Positions 43,641 through 55,550 of a stretch of DNA of 64,000 bases are shown piece by piece. The notes beneath the pieces are model-generated. The model made no database searches. It was not told where the DNA came from and saw only the letters and a program-made list of their open reading frames with translations. The stretch's first letter is position 1; each line of letters begins with the position of its first letter. Position numbers and translations under genes: made by a program. The DNA is from Amorphophallus konjac (taxonomy: Eukaryota > Streptophyta > Magnoliopsida > Alismatales > Araceae), in contig JAHNEJ010003545.1 in NCBI GenBank assembly GCA_022559845.1, positions 1 through 64,000 of the forward strand. The letters run 5' to 3'.

Positions 43641-44790
43641 CCTTGCTCATTTTCAAGGTGTCAACAATGACTCTCACAGGCAACCACCTTGCCAAAATAG
43701 GGAACACGTCTCGCACAGACTCCATGGCACATAGAGGCCAACCAATCCGGACACACAATGCAAGACGACGAACCTTAGTCAAACGCAACCCTCTCCAACC
43801 AAAGGAGAAACTGACATACCTCCGACCAATCTGAGAAACTCCATGCTCGACTTGACCTTAAACCTCACACATGCTGGGAACAGCACCTTCTAGCACCGAG
43901 AAAATCATCGCTTCCATCAGGTCAGCGCCTATGACACACTCAGCCAGTGTCACGTCGGACCATGATCACAGCATCTCTCGATGCACCACCACTGCAATTC
44001 CTCGAACTGTAATACACCACGCCAAGAGACGCAACACGATCCATAATCGACAACTGTCAATGCTCATCCTTGACTCCCGAACTCCCCACGGAACCTTCAT
44101 ATCTCAAACCAAATCCAGGGCGAACACAATCCATTCGCACGTAAGAGTGCAGGAGCAAGACTTACTGGGACACCACAACCCAATCCTGCTTCAAAATCCG
44201 CAAGAATAACCGAGACCGACAAGTCATTTTTGACGCCACAGAGCACGACTAGGACATCAGGATCGACGAAACAGCAGCTCACCGAGAAGATTCTCCGCTC
44301 ACCCGAGCACACTTCTCGATCAGAGCACCCGCTCTGCCACCTCAAACCATAACCTCAACATCTCAGGGGCTGGATAAACCTCAAGCTGGAGTGGCCAACC
44401 ACAATAACAACTCCCTCAGAGCACGCTCATGGCCACTTAATAACGAACAATCCTTGCCAGCCACCTAACCTCGCTGTAAAAACTCCGAATGCAGCACCGC
44501 AGCAATGCACCTGCCGGCAACCTCTGCCCAACGCAGCACGATCAGGACCACAGTTGATGAGGGAGAAAACTCTCGACCTGGATACATAGACCCCACGCAG
44601 ACACAAAAGCCGTGAACAACAACCACCTTACAGCACCGCACGGCGCACTCAAGCTCTCAAGCGAGAAACCAAGTGGAAAAAATGCATGAAACCCTATGCC
44701 AGATGCCGACTGTACTGGATCTCATGGACTCTGATCACTGTAATATCTCGAATTCCTATGTACGTCCACAACCACCGCTCTGATACTAGC
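43641..44790 (-). mobile_element. Partial internal region of the element owning the 44791-47925 LTR
   Basis: Lies on the internal side of the primer site (44777-44788). In the minus-strand sense it would be a 5' leader of over 1 kb. I find no gag frame in it, so the element is truncated or rearranged. The left boundary is a guess. Confidence 0.35.
44777..44788 (-). other. Primer binding site next to the 3.1-kb LTR
   Basis: Minus-strand TAGTATCAGAGC two bases after the LTR end GTCGTCACA. It differs by one base from the tRNA-iMet site TGGTATCAGAGC and fixes the LTR orientation. Confidence 0.75.
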
Positions 44791-47700
44791 TGTGACGACC
44801 CAAGATCCGGATACCGGGAAGAATCCGATACCATTCGAATCCTGGCCCGCCGCCCACGAGCCGGGAGGGCTCAGAAGGGCTAAAAGGAGTGTGGAGGCAC
44901 AAAGAAATAGGAAATAATGCAGGAAATTTCAATAACTAACAGAAATAAGTAAACAACTACAACAACAGAGTCAAGTCCAACATAAAGTACAGTCTAAAGT
45001 AGTAAAATGTACCACATGCCAAGTGAACACTCGGCCCGGCGAGCTGGCAACTAAGAACCTCCGAATAGCACCCTCGAACCTCGAGGAAGAACCGCCGCAC
45101 CTAAAAAGCAGGGGTGAGCCTCCTGTCACTGGCTCAGTAGGGATCCCGCGGAACCCCAACTTAGGACAATGGCAGCACGGAAAGTAGTAACTACAAGAAC
45201 AACAGTAGTAGCAGGAACAATAAACACGGTGGCTAGTCAAAACTCGGCACTACAACTACTCCTACTGTATCGGTCAAGCAGAAAGAGAAATCCCGATCTC
45301 ACCATCGAGAATCGGACCACACTAACACCACTTACCGAGGTAAAACCTGCGGCAACTCCGCCGTAGAGGCCTGTCTCCAAGGACAAGGCCAACCTGGGCA
45401 CGCTGTCCAAGGTGTAACCCCGACCACCTGGTCACAGGCACCGCACTAACAAGACACACCCTCGGTGAAGCCACTAGCACCCCGGCCACTACCTCGGAAA
45501 CACGGGACGGTCCAGAAAACCACGTCTCACAGACAGGAAATGGAACCCGAAAACAGGAGAGTCACGTCTCACGTGACAGGAGTACCTGCCTACCAGAAGC
45601 AAGGCCGGATGCGTCCACTGACGACTTAGACTGCACCTCAGGTGTCTCCCCTTCGGCCCAGTGGGAACTGAGACACCGAACAAGTAACCACAGAATAAGC
45701 GAATAGCTGGGGTCACGTTGGCCGGCGCGGGTCCGCTGCCCCCAACCACGTGTGCACACATAGACCACACGTCCTAAGTCTGTCCCTCTGACTGGTTGTT
45801 CCCTCAGCCAGACTCTAGCGTAAAACGTGGGGCCCGATGGTAACCAACCTAAAAACTGTCTCTCGGGGTAGCCTCGTCACCACTCCCTGGTGGGACCACT
45901 CGCTTGTCGGAAAGCTACGACTAGTGGGGAGTTACTGGTGTGACCACTCTCCGAAGAGAAACATCGAGAACCACACACGTACCCTGTGCGAAAGTCACGA
46001 GGAACCAAGTGGCGACGAGCCACTGGACTCTGGACGGTCCTCTAGACTCACTAAATCAAACAGTCCTTGAGTCACGAGACTCGGGGTCAAGACCGTCGTA
46101 CACAATGGTACAATGTCGTTAATCTAGCCTAATCCCTAGGTCTAAAATCACGATAGCACGAATGCCGAGGTAGCTCATGAGTCGCTGAGACCATTCCCTC
46201 CAAAAGGGAACTAAGAAACCTCCAGCCCCAGGCTAGGTGACTGGACTCATAGTCCAAGGCCAAACACTTGTGACTGGACTCACAGTCACAAGCCGCCACT
46301 CCGATTCCCCATCCCAGGGAAGAGCCAAAAACCTCCAGCCTTAGGTTGGGAACTGGACTCGCAGTCCAAGGCCAAACACTTGGCCCAGTCGGGAATCATC
46401 TTCTGTAGAAACCTACGACATGTGGGGGAAACCCCACCGCACTCACACCGATACGTGGTGACTCGATTGAGCGTAACACGAAAGTCTGAAACACATGGGG
46501 TCGCCTGGACCCACCACACCTATAGGCACACTAATCAAAGTAACTCGGCACCTCCAGACACCCCAGAAACATGGTCACAGAACCTAAGTGGTGTCTGGGA
46601 CACTCACGAGGCCGATGGTCAACCACTGGGTCACAACTGGGTCGACCAGAGACCAACACATCACAACCGGGACAAAAGAGAGTCGCCCTGACCTTTAAGC
46701 CCACGGGAACACTAATCGAGGTAAAGCGCTCCCTCCGGACACCCAAAAACATGGTCACGGTACTTACGGGGTGTCCGAGACACTCACAGGGCCACAGGTC
46801 GGTCATTGGGTCTCAACTGGACAGATCGGAACCCAAAAATTGCTAAAACGCTGCATTTTGGTCGACCTGACCCCTGGGGTCGGTCGATCGGCCCAAGGCG
46901 GTTGGTCGACCGAACTGGGCAAATTGCCCTGTTCGCACTGCCGTCGTCGGTCGACCGACCCACCGGTGGCGATCGATCGGTTACGGCGGGAAGCCGGTCC
47001 GAACCCCACCGTTTGGTGCCGAACCACGCTCAATCACCCCCGGGTGATAGGGAAAACAAGGGGAACCCATTCCCCTGTCACAAAACTCAAAAATGGGAGG
47101 AAGTAACGAAGGAAATGGCGCTCAATCCGACAAATCCATCGCACGCCCTAAAAACATGATTTTTCCCCCAAATGGCAATAAACCCACACTCGACTCACCA
47201 CGAGCTACCAAACCCATGGAAAAGGAAGTACCGGGGTTGAGGATCCATCTCCCTACCTCCACCGAAGATTTCACGCGCCGTGGATGCCGTTCCGATGAGA
47301 AACGCCCAAGAAACCCCCGCCGATTCACGAACCCGCGACCGCGCTTCCACGTGCCACCACGCCTCAATCCTTACCCCGTTCCCGCTCCACGCCCCCAGCA
47401 CCTCGCCGTCTCGCCCTCCTCTGCTGCCATCGGCCGCCCGGGGAGAGGGGGAGAGAAAGAGAAGTGAGAGAGAGGGAAAGAGAGAATGAGAGAAAAGAGA
47501 GGGGGTGGAGGGTTTAAATAGAAATGAATTTGGGATTTTAAAATCCAGAAAAAAATACAAAAAATAGGGAAAATACTACCCACGATCCTCGGAAGATGCA
47601 CAACGCAGTGGTAATGTCCCGGTGTCGGAGAACGCAATGGTTCACCCTGCACGGGGTTCCGAAGGTCCGACAGATGAAAACACGCGTAAAACCCAAAACA

Positions 47701-47925
47701 CGACCTGGGACCCACAAAGGTGCTCTGAAAAAATCCAGAAAATACCGGCGTGCTCCTCACAACGCCACGAACCCGAGAAAATTCACGGGCACAATACCAA
47801 TGGGTCCAACAATCCGGTATAAATAGTCTGAAGCTCAATCGGACACAATCCGCAATCCGCGGAAAGAAGATCCGAAACCCACGGATCCAGATCCGAGAAA
47901 TATCTGAAAAACCCGGGGCATTACA
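44791..47925 (-). mobile_element. 3.1-kb LTR of a Tekay/Del-like element, partner missing
   Basis: On the minus strand it starts TGTAATGCCCCGGG and ends GGGTCGTCACA, followed by an iMet-type primer site. These ends and the length are typical, from memory, of Tekay/Del chromoviruses. The interior has an approximate 180-base duplication (about 46571 and 46751), twin GACTGGACTC segments (46240-46385) and a run of GGTCGACC/CGATCG palindromes (46860-46985). Its outer end abuts TRIM internal sequence (ATAGCTAAACTG at 47926). No second LTR is in the window. Confidence 0.65.
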
Positions 47926-48010
47926 ATAGCTAAACTGATTTTTTATTCATTCTATTGCTTCAAATAAGGACTACAAGTCTCTTTTATAGACTTCACAAAG
48001 AAGATCAAAG
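47926..48010 (-). mobile_element. Outer end of the minus-strand TRIM internal region
   Basis: Reverse complement of the segments ending near 60026 and 60850 (AAGCAATAGAATGAA). It continues at 57902 beyond the inserted chromovirus. Its expected second LTR to the left is replaced by the 3.1-kb LTR. Confidence 0.7.
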
Positions 48011-48015
48011 GACAA
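48011..48015. other. Target-site duplication of the second chromovirus (left)
   Basis: GACAA, repeated at 57902-57906. Confidence 0.93.
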
Positions 48016-50393
48016 TGATGGAGGCATCATCCACAACTCCCTTTGGCTAGGGTCTTCTTCACACTCCGGCATCGTTTGAGTTCGGGCCTCTCTCTATAAA
48101 GGCCCAATTATCCCTTTTGTGCTATCTATTTGAGTCATTTTGATGTAATTTTCATTTTATTTGAGTCATGTCCCTAGGTCTTGCATTTATTTTCTTAAGT
48201 TTGAGTGTCATTAGATTGTATAATGTGCTATTGGGCCCAATTCTTCGGACTTGGCCCAAGACCACCCCCTACCCCTTCGGTTATTTACCATTGAGTCTTT
48301 TGTAAGGGACTTATTGTAAAATGTGGGTTTCCTATATATAGGGCACCATTTCCTTCATTTGAAGGTAATGAATCAATCAATGAAAATGCCATTTGAGATT
48401 TCAAACTTAGTTTAGTGGAGTGAATCCAATTGGGTGAGAAGCCCTAGGGTGAAAGATTCCCCACCTCCCTCTTCTCTCTCTTTCTCTCTCCTCCAGTAAG
48501 GGGTTCGCCCCTTTCTCTCTCTCCTCCTCCTCCCAACCAACTCCAACCCCCACCTACCTCCATTAATGCCACTCCACTTCCCATAGCCACCATTACTCCC
48601 CCCCCCCCTAGTTCCAAGGTAGAATCTTCCCCATTCCAACACTATCTCCCCTATTCCAATACAATCTTCCCCATTCCAACACAATCACCCCTCTTCCCCA
48701 CACAATCTCCCAACTTCCTAGGCCTTCTGAATTTGAAATCCCCTTCCCTCCAAGTGCTTTGGCCGCCCTCTCCCTTCCCCATTAGGCTAAGTTCGCCCCT
48801 TTCTCCCTCCATTCCCACCATCCTTGCACACCCCTTCCCCCCCTCTCCTCCAGCTGCAACCTGCGCCCTCCCCTTCTTCCTCCACCTCCCTTCCACCATT
48901 AGATACCCTCCACATCTCCCACAAGCCCCCCTTCCACCCTTCACCTCCCCTTCACCATAGACCCCCTTCCCCTTCTTCTTTCTTGATCATTGGAAGCTAC
49001 TCCGAAGTTGCAGCTTGCTATCCAAAGGGTTACAGTGAACAAGCAACTTGCAGTGGCCACTACGACTTCCTCCCAATGAGTTTGAAGACACAAGAGGCAT
49101 CCACAGAAGCGTCTACCTGTCTTCTCCGTAACAGAAGTAGTTTCGTTTTCATCCGAGCTGTGTGCTGCCCCGGAGCTCCGTTCTTCCACAATGGCGCAGA
49201 ACTGCCCCTACTGTGTCCCAGAACCGGAGTAAAAGCTTCACCAAGAAAAACCTCGGAGGAATCAGTCCAAGAGCTTTTCTTAAAAGTTCTTCATTGCCCA
49301 GTCTACTTCCAGAATCAAGAAACAGAACTTCAATCGGCATTCGTGAATCAGAGTTATCATTTTTATCCCTCAGCTGCGCTGTTCTGCTACCCACAGTCTG
49401 CACCGACCAGTCATCCTTGTTCAGTGCCTCCAAGTCTTCTCCAGCATCTTTTGGCCTCCTCGTCACTTTTTCTGCGAAGAGGACTCATCCACAGTTCTAA
49501 CGACTCTGACGGTGCTTGATTCCGAGTTCAGGAGCTGTCGGGGCGTCCTCTGCAACCTGCTGTTAGAAGTCTGAAGCTGCCAGTCCAAGGATCTGGTGCT
49601 CTGTTCGAACCTCCACCCAGGTCAGCAGCGGCTCCATAAGAAATCAACAAAATTCAGAAGTGTTCCAGTACCAGTCCCAAATAGTTTCCCATAGGTCCCG
49701 CCTTCATCAAAATTCTTGAGCAAGTTCTGCAGCAGCAACATCGACTATCTATCCCTGTTCAGAGAAAGTAGGCAGAACCGGTGTCTTTACCTCTTCAATA
49801 CTTTTAGCCCTAGTTTCCCCTCTCCGCTTGGCCGGCTGAAGGCCCCTCCCTGTGCGGAGGTAGTTTTGGTTGTAATTCATTAACCCCCACCCCAAGGTCC
49901 CCCTCCTGCGAGAGGTGTAGTGTTGTAACTTATTTGGGCAGGTCAAGCTACACCGCCGCGGCGTGTGGGGATCCACTCGCCTCCCCGCTCGCCCTCGTCT
50001 CCGAGCGGGACCGGTTTCTTCAAACCGGTCGAGTAAGTGCTCAGACCTCACTCCATTTAGTGTTTGTCTTTCAATATTAGTTCTAGTTCCGCTGGTTATG
50101 CGAGTGAGAGCTCGATCCTCAAGCCCCGTTGCCTTGAGTGATCACCGTGGGAATAAGTGTAACCGGTGCCTTCGGCACTTTGTCGGCCCCATTGAATTGG
50201 GCTTCCACATCCATCGGGAATCAAATCTTGGCTTTGCTGGCCCTCTACCAGCAAGGGCCCAACCCCACATCCTCCACTTGGCATCGCCAAGTCACCCCGG
50301 GCTCGGTTGAGCGATGGGAGAGCGGCGGCCCATAATTGGCCCTTTTGATTGTGAATGTGCTTGCTTGCCTAAGTCTTAGGTTGTGTCACATCA
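48016..50393 (+). mobile_element. 5' LTR of the second chromovirus
   Basis: 2378 bp. TATA CTATATATAG at 48332-48341, C-rich coding-like tracts after it, and a conserved GC-rich block near 49830. Ends CACATCA before the primer site. Confidence 0.93.
48332..48341 (+). promoter_or_regulatory. TATA box of the second chromovirus, 5' LTR
   Basis: CTATATATAG within the U3 part of the LTR; the same motif is at 55868-55877 in the 3' LTR. Confidence 0.65.
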
Positions 50394-50395
50394 AT

Positions 50396-50407
50396 TGGTA
50401 TCAGAGG
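50396..50407 (+). other. tRNA-iMet primer binding site of the second chromovirus
   Basis: TGGTATCAGAGG two bases after the 5' LTR. Confidence 0.9.
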
Positions 50408-50488
50408 AAGTCTTTGACTTATCTCTATCAAGTCTAAGTCCTAGGACCTTTGCATTGGGTGTCCAACATCATTTGCCCCTTGTCTTGC

Positions 50489-52044
50489 ATGTCCACCCGT
50501 AGTGGTGCTACTTACCGATCCGATCCATCATCTTCAAATCCACCCATGGATCCCAATCCTCAACTCAATCAAGATGCTCCTAGGGAGGAACCTCAAGGCC
50601 AAATGAATAGGGTAGATGCTGCCGTCACAAACATTCTTGCCCAACTTGAGTCCCTTACCACTCGAATTGCTCGGCTAGAAGAGCATGAGTTCCACCCAAG
50701 GAACAATGAGCCTAGAGTCCACCCTCCACATGTTGAGCCTCATAGGGAAGACCCTCTTCCAAGGAATAATGAACCAAGAGTTCATCCACCACATGGTGAG
50801 TTGCATAGGAATGAGTTCCACCCAAGGAACAATGACCCAAGAGTCCACCCTCCACATGTTGAGCCTCATAGGGACGAGTTCATCCAAGGAACCATGGACC
50901 AAGAGCCTATCATCCACATGCTGAAATCTATAGGGAAGACTTAGATCTTGACCCTTACCATGACCATGAGAGACCCCGCCACCATCCTATTCATGAAAGG
51001 CGTCCACGGGACGACCCGGATGACCCTCTCTTAAGGATGATTAAAGTAGAGGCCCCAAACTTTGATGGTTCCCATGAACCAAGTGTCTACTTTGAATGGG
51101 AGACCGCCATGGACCAATACTTTGAATGGTACCCTATGACCGACCAAAGGAGGGTAAGATTGGCCAAAATGCATCTCACTAAATTAGCCAAAACTTATTG
51201 GCTAAACCAAGAGGGTTTAAGGAGGATTAGGCGGGAAGAGCCTATTGATACTTGGGAGGGTATGAAGAATCAACTTCGGAACAAATACCTTCCCCAGTCC
51301 TACCATCAAATTCTCTTAGATGAATGGCAAAGCCTCACCCAAGAAGGGAAGACCATGGTAGAATATATTGAGAAGTTTGACTCCTATCTTTTGAAGTGCG
51401 GAGTTCATGAGGACCCGACCGTTACCTTGTCTCGCTTTAGGAATGGACTTCAAAGTCACATCAAGAGAGAGCTTTTTATGAGAGATGTTGATAACCTTGA
51501 GCTAGCATATCAAATAGCAAGGGATGTAGAAAGATTCTCTAGGATCCCTCGATTTGCTACTCCCCGACCGGCCGATCCCAAAAACATGGGACCACGACCC
51601 ATCCCGGCCACCCCCATGAAAGCCCCAAATCCAAGTGGGAGTACCCCATTAAGGCCTTACAACCCCCCTCCCACCATCACTCCAAACAAGCCCACCCCTA
51701 GTCACCCTCTCCCACGGAGGGAAGACAATCCCAAAGGCCCAAGTGTAGGAAACACTCCGGGTAGCGGGCGACAACAATGCTTTAGGTGTCAAGGGTTTGG
51801 CCACTTTGCGGGGCAATGTCCATCCAAGGGATTATCTAGCTTGCTTATTGAGGAAGAAGCTCCCCCACCCCAAAAGGAACTTGAGAGTATTGTTGAGGAC
51901 CATGAAGCCTCCCTAGATTGGGAGGAAGAGTATGAGACCCAATACTTTGAATCGGGTCTAGATCACACCACTCCATCTACCAACTCCCATCTAGGAGTGA
52001 TTAGATGCACCCTCACCAAACCCCAAGAAGAGGATTGGCGTTGA
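50489..52044 (+). pseudogene. Gag of the second chromovirus (frameshift, stop)
   Basis: Start MSTRSGATYR at 50489 matches the intact relative. After a coiled-coil-like segment comes a tandem repeat of about 22 residues (HPRNNEPRVHPPHVEPHR type), four copies between about 50690 and 50935. A one-base loss near 50880 shifts the frame within the fourth copy. The gag core follows (51060-51540; FEWETAMDQYFEW, LTKLAKTYWLNQEG) and a zinc knuckle CFRCQGFGHFAGQC (about 51778-51819). TGA at 52042 replaces an arginine (EEDWR then stop; the intact relative has WRRTTIF). Gag forms the particle; this copy is not functional as it stands. Confidence 0.9.
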
Positions 52045-55000
52045 ACTTCAATCTTTCACCCTTTTGTCAAGATAGGGAGCCATGTAAGGAAAGTGATCTT
52101 GGATAGTGGGAGTTGTGTCAATGCCGTATCCCCCGACCGTCAAGCTCCTTGGGCTTACTATCACTCCCCACCCAAATCCATATCGGGTCTCATGGATCAA
52201 CAACAACTCCATCCCGGTCAACACCCAATGTCTTGTACCCCTCACCTTCTCCTCATACCTTGGTCAAATATGGTGTGATGTCATACCCATGGAAGTAGGT
52301 AGCATCCTTCTAGGAAGACCTTGCCTTTATGATGTAGATGCCACCATCTTGGGTAGGAGCAACATATGCACCTTTGAACATGAGGGTAAGACCATCCGTC
52401 TTAACCCCTCCCCACCACGTCCCATGGCCAAGAGGGACACTCTCCCTCAAGGACAACATCCCACCACCACACAAGTCTCGGGGAACTCCACCCCTCCAAC
52501 CCCATCCCTCACCCAAACTCCCAAACAAAGTGGGACCTCGGGGTTGACCAAGGGTCTTCATCTCATCACTAGGAAGGAACTTGAAAAGGAGATAGTTCAA
52601 GGAGTACCACTATGTGCGGTGATCATTTGTCTAGGAGAACCCACTTCCACCAATCCACATCCTATAGCAATCCAACAGCTCCTAGAAGAATTCCATGATG
52701 TGTTCCCAACGGAGCTCCCGGACCAACTCCCTCCCATGCGGGATGTGCAACATGCAATTGATCTAGTCCCGGGAGCCACTCTCCCAAACCTTCCTCATTA
52801 TCACCTCAATCCTACGGAACATGCCGAACTTAGGAGGCAGATAGTGGAACTCATTAGGAAGGGCTTCATTCGCATTAGCAAAAGCCCATGTGCCGTCCCA
52901 GCCCTCCTAACACCAAAGAAGGATGGGTCATGGCGAATGTGTGTGGATAGTCGGGCCATTAACAAAATCACCATCAAGTATAGGTTTCCCATCCCTAGAC
53001 TTGATGACATGCTTGATATGTTAGCCGGAGCCACCATTTTCTCCAAAATTGACCTTAAGAGTGGCTATCACCAAGTTAGGATAAGGCCCGGGGATGAGTG
53101 GAAAACGGCTTTCAAAACCAAAGATGGCCTCTTCCTTTTGGGCTTTCAAATGCCCCAAGTACTTTCATGCATCTTATGACGGAGGTCCTTAGGCCTTTCA
53201 TTGGGATCTTTCTAGTGGTCTACTTTGATGATATACTCATCTACAGTCAGTCCCAAGAGGCCCACCTTGACCACCTTGGGCAAGTTTGTACCGTCCTCCG
53301 ACAAGAGAGCCTATTTGCCAACTTAGGAAAGTGCCACTTCATGACCACATCCATCACCTTCCTAGGATTTGTGGTGTCCACCAAGGGTGTCTCCATGGAC
53401 CCCGACAAGGTCCAAGCTATTCTTGATTGGCCGGAACCCCACACCCTTCATGAGGTCCGAAGTTTCCATGGATTTGCAACATTCTATAGGAGGTTCATTC
53501 GTGGATTTAGCACTATCACCGGCCCAATCACCGATTGTCTCAAGAAGGGAACTTTTGTGTGGACCAAATCAGCCTCCAAAGCCTACCAAGAACTTAAGGA
53601 GAAGTTGACCCAAGCCCCGGTCCTATGACTTCCCGATTTCTCTAAAATCTTTGAAGTCACATGTGATGCATCCGGGATAGGGATAGGAGGGATCCTTAGT
53701 CAAGAGGGACACCCGGTAGCCTTCTTTAGTGAGAAGCTATGTGATGCTAGGACAAGATACTCCACTTATGACAAGGAGTTCTATGCCATGGTGCAGTCCC
53801 TCCGACATTGGAGGCACTACTTGTTGCCCAAAGAATTTGTCATCTTTTACGACCATGAGGCCCTCAAATACCTCAACTCCCAACAAAAGCTAAATGCCCG
53901 ACATGCCCGATGGGTTGAGTTCATCCAATCCTACACTTTTGTCATCAAACACAAAGCCGGGAGTGAGAATCGAGCAGCGGATGCCCTCTGTAGGAAAGTT
54001 TCCTTGTTATCCACTATCCAAGTGGAAGTGAGCAGATTTGATAGGATCAAGGATGAGTACCCTAACTGTCCTGACTTTGGGCACATCTATACCACCTTGA
54101 CCACCCATTCTAGCAAGGAACATGAGGGATTTGTCATAGAGGATGGGTTCCTCTTAAAGGGACCAAGGCTTTGCATCCCACGGACCTCACTCCGCGACTT
54201 CTTGATTTGGGAATTACATGCGGGAGGGCTAGCTGGTCATTTTGGAGTCCACAAAACCATTGCTCTAGTTGAAGGACAGTTTTATTGGCCAAGTCTCAAG
54301 AGAGATGTAGGAAATATTGTGGGCCAATGCCGAACATGTGCTTCGGCCAAACAGGTGAAGCAAAACACTGGCCTATATACCCCACTCCCCATCCCCGACC
54401 GTCCATGGCAAGACTTGAGTATGGACTTTGTGCTAGGATTACCTAAGACTCAAAAAAGGCATGACTCTATCTATGTGGTGGTTGATAGATTTTTCAAAAT
54501 GGCCCATTTCATCCCATGCTCCAAAACCTCCGATGCCTCCCATGTGGCCCGATTGTTCTTTGATGAGGTTGTCCGTCTCCACGGGCTACCTAAGACCATA
54601 GTCTCTGCATGGGATGTCAAATTCACTAGCTACTTTTGGAAAACTCTTTGGCATATGATGGGTACCCTCCTCAAATTCTCCACTGCCTACCACCCCCAAA
54701 CGGATGGCCAAACAGAAGTTGTCAATCGGAGTCTAGGGAACCTCCTTAGGTGTCTTGTTGAGGATCACCCCGTAAATTGGGATCTCATCTTACCCCAGGC
54801 CGAATTTGTATATAACAACTCTATCAATAAGTCCATAGGGATGAGTCCATTTGAAGCCGTGCATGGATACAAACCAAGAAAGCCTTCCGATCTCATTCCC
54901 CTTCCCCAGCATGCTAGAGTGTCTATTTCAGCCGAGTCTTTTGCACAACATATTAGAGAATTGCATGAAGAAACTCGCAAGCACATCAGTAAAAAGAATG

Positions 55001-55539
55001 AGGCTTATAAAAGGCTGGCCGACTCTCATCGGCGTCACCAAGAATTCCATGTAGGTGACTTTGTGATGGTAAGGACGGAGAGGCTCTCCCCGGGAGCCAA
55101 CTCTAAACTGAGGCCACGTGGGGCTGGTCCCTTCCAGGTCTTGAGGCGCATTGGTGCAAATGCCTGCGAGTTAGATCTCCCTGAGGAGTATGGAATAAGT
55201 CCCACACTCAATGTCACCGACCTAGTGCCATATAAGGGACCCACGGTGGTACCTAGTGAGGAGATTGAGCCTACTTCTTCTATTGAGAGAGCACCCACCC
55301 GTGAGGAGAGACCACCAGCCAAGAGAGCCCAGCGTGAACAAATTGAACAAATATTGGATGAACAAGTCACTACCACTCGGAGCAAGGCATATGAGCGCTA
55401 TCTCGTCAGGTGGAAGGATCGGCCTCCTTCGGAGGATTCTTGGGTGAGTCGGGAGGATCTCCAGCGGTTGGATCCGGACCTCCTCGAGCAGTACCACAGT
55501 CGGATGGACCCCTACTCGACGGAGTCGAGCTCTTCATAG
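52045..55539 (+). pseudogene. Pol of the second chromovirus with chromodomain (broken)
   Basis: Protease [13 protein letters not shown] at about 52096, then a one-base frameshift near 52128. RT from about 52730. A loss of roughly 14 bases near 53128 removes the block that reads YEWLVM in the intact relative and shifts the frame again; YFDDILIYS at about 53220 is kept. TGA at 53626 replaces arginine (APVL then LPDF). RNase H CDASGIGIGG and integrase with its HHCC site follow. The second catalytic aspartate is lost: VSAWDVKF (GCA at 54607) where the relative has VSDRDVRF. The chromodomain (YLVRWKDRPPSEDSWV) ends the frame at 55539. Every later function is therefore disabled in this copy. Confidence 0.93.
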
Positions 55540-55550
55540 CCCAGGGGATT

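Noticed and set aside
47815..47830. TATA box GGTATAAATAG on the plus strand of the 3.1-kb LTR
   Set aside because: The primer site fixes the LTR on the minus strand, so this motif would point out of the LTR; probably chance.
48733..49519. Proline/serine-rich frames in the LTRs at 48-50 kb and 56-57 kb
   Set aside because: C-rich LTR leader; both strands open, duplicated in both LTRs, no known domain.
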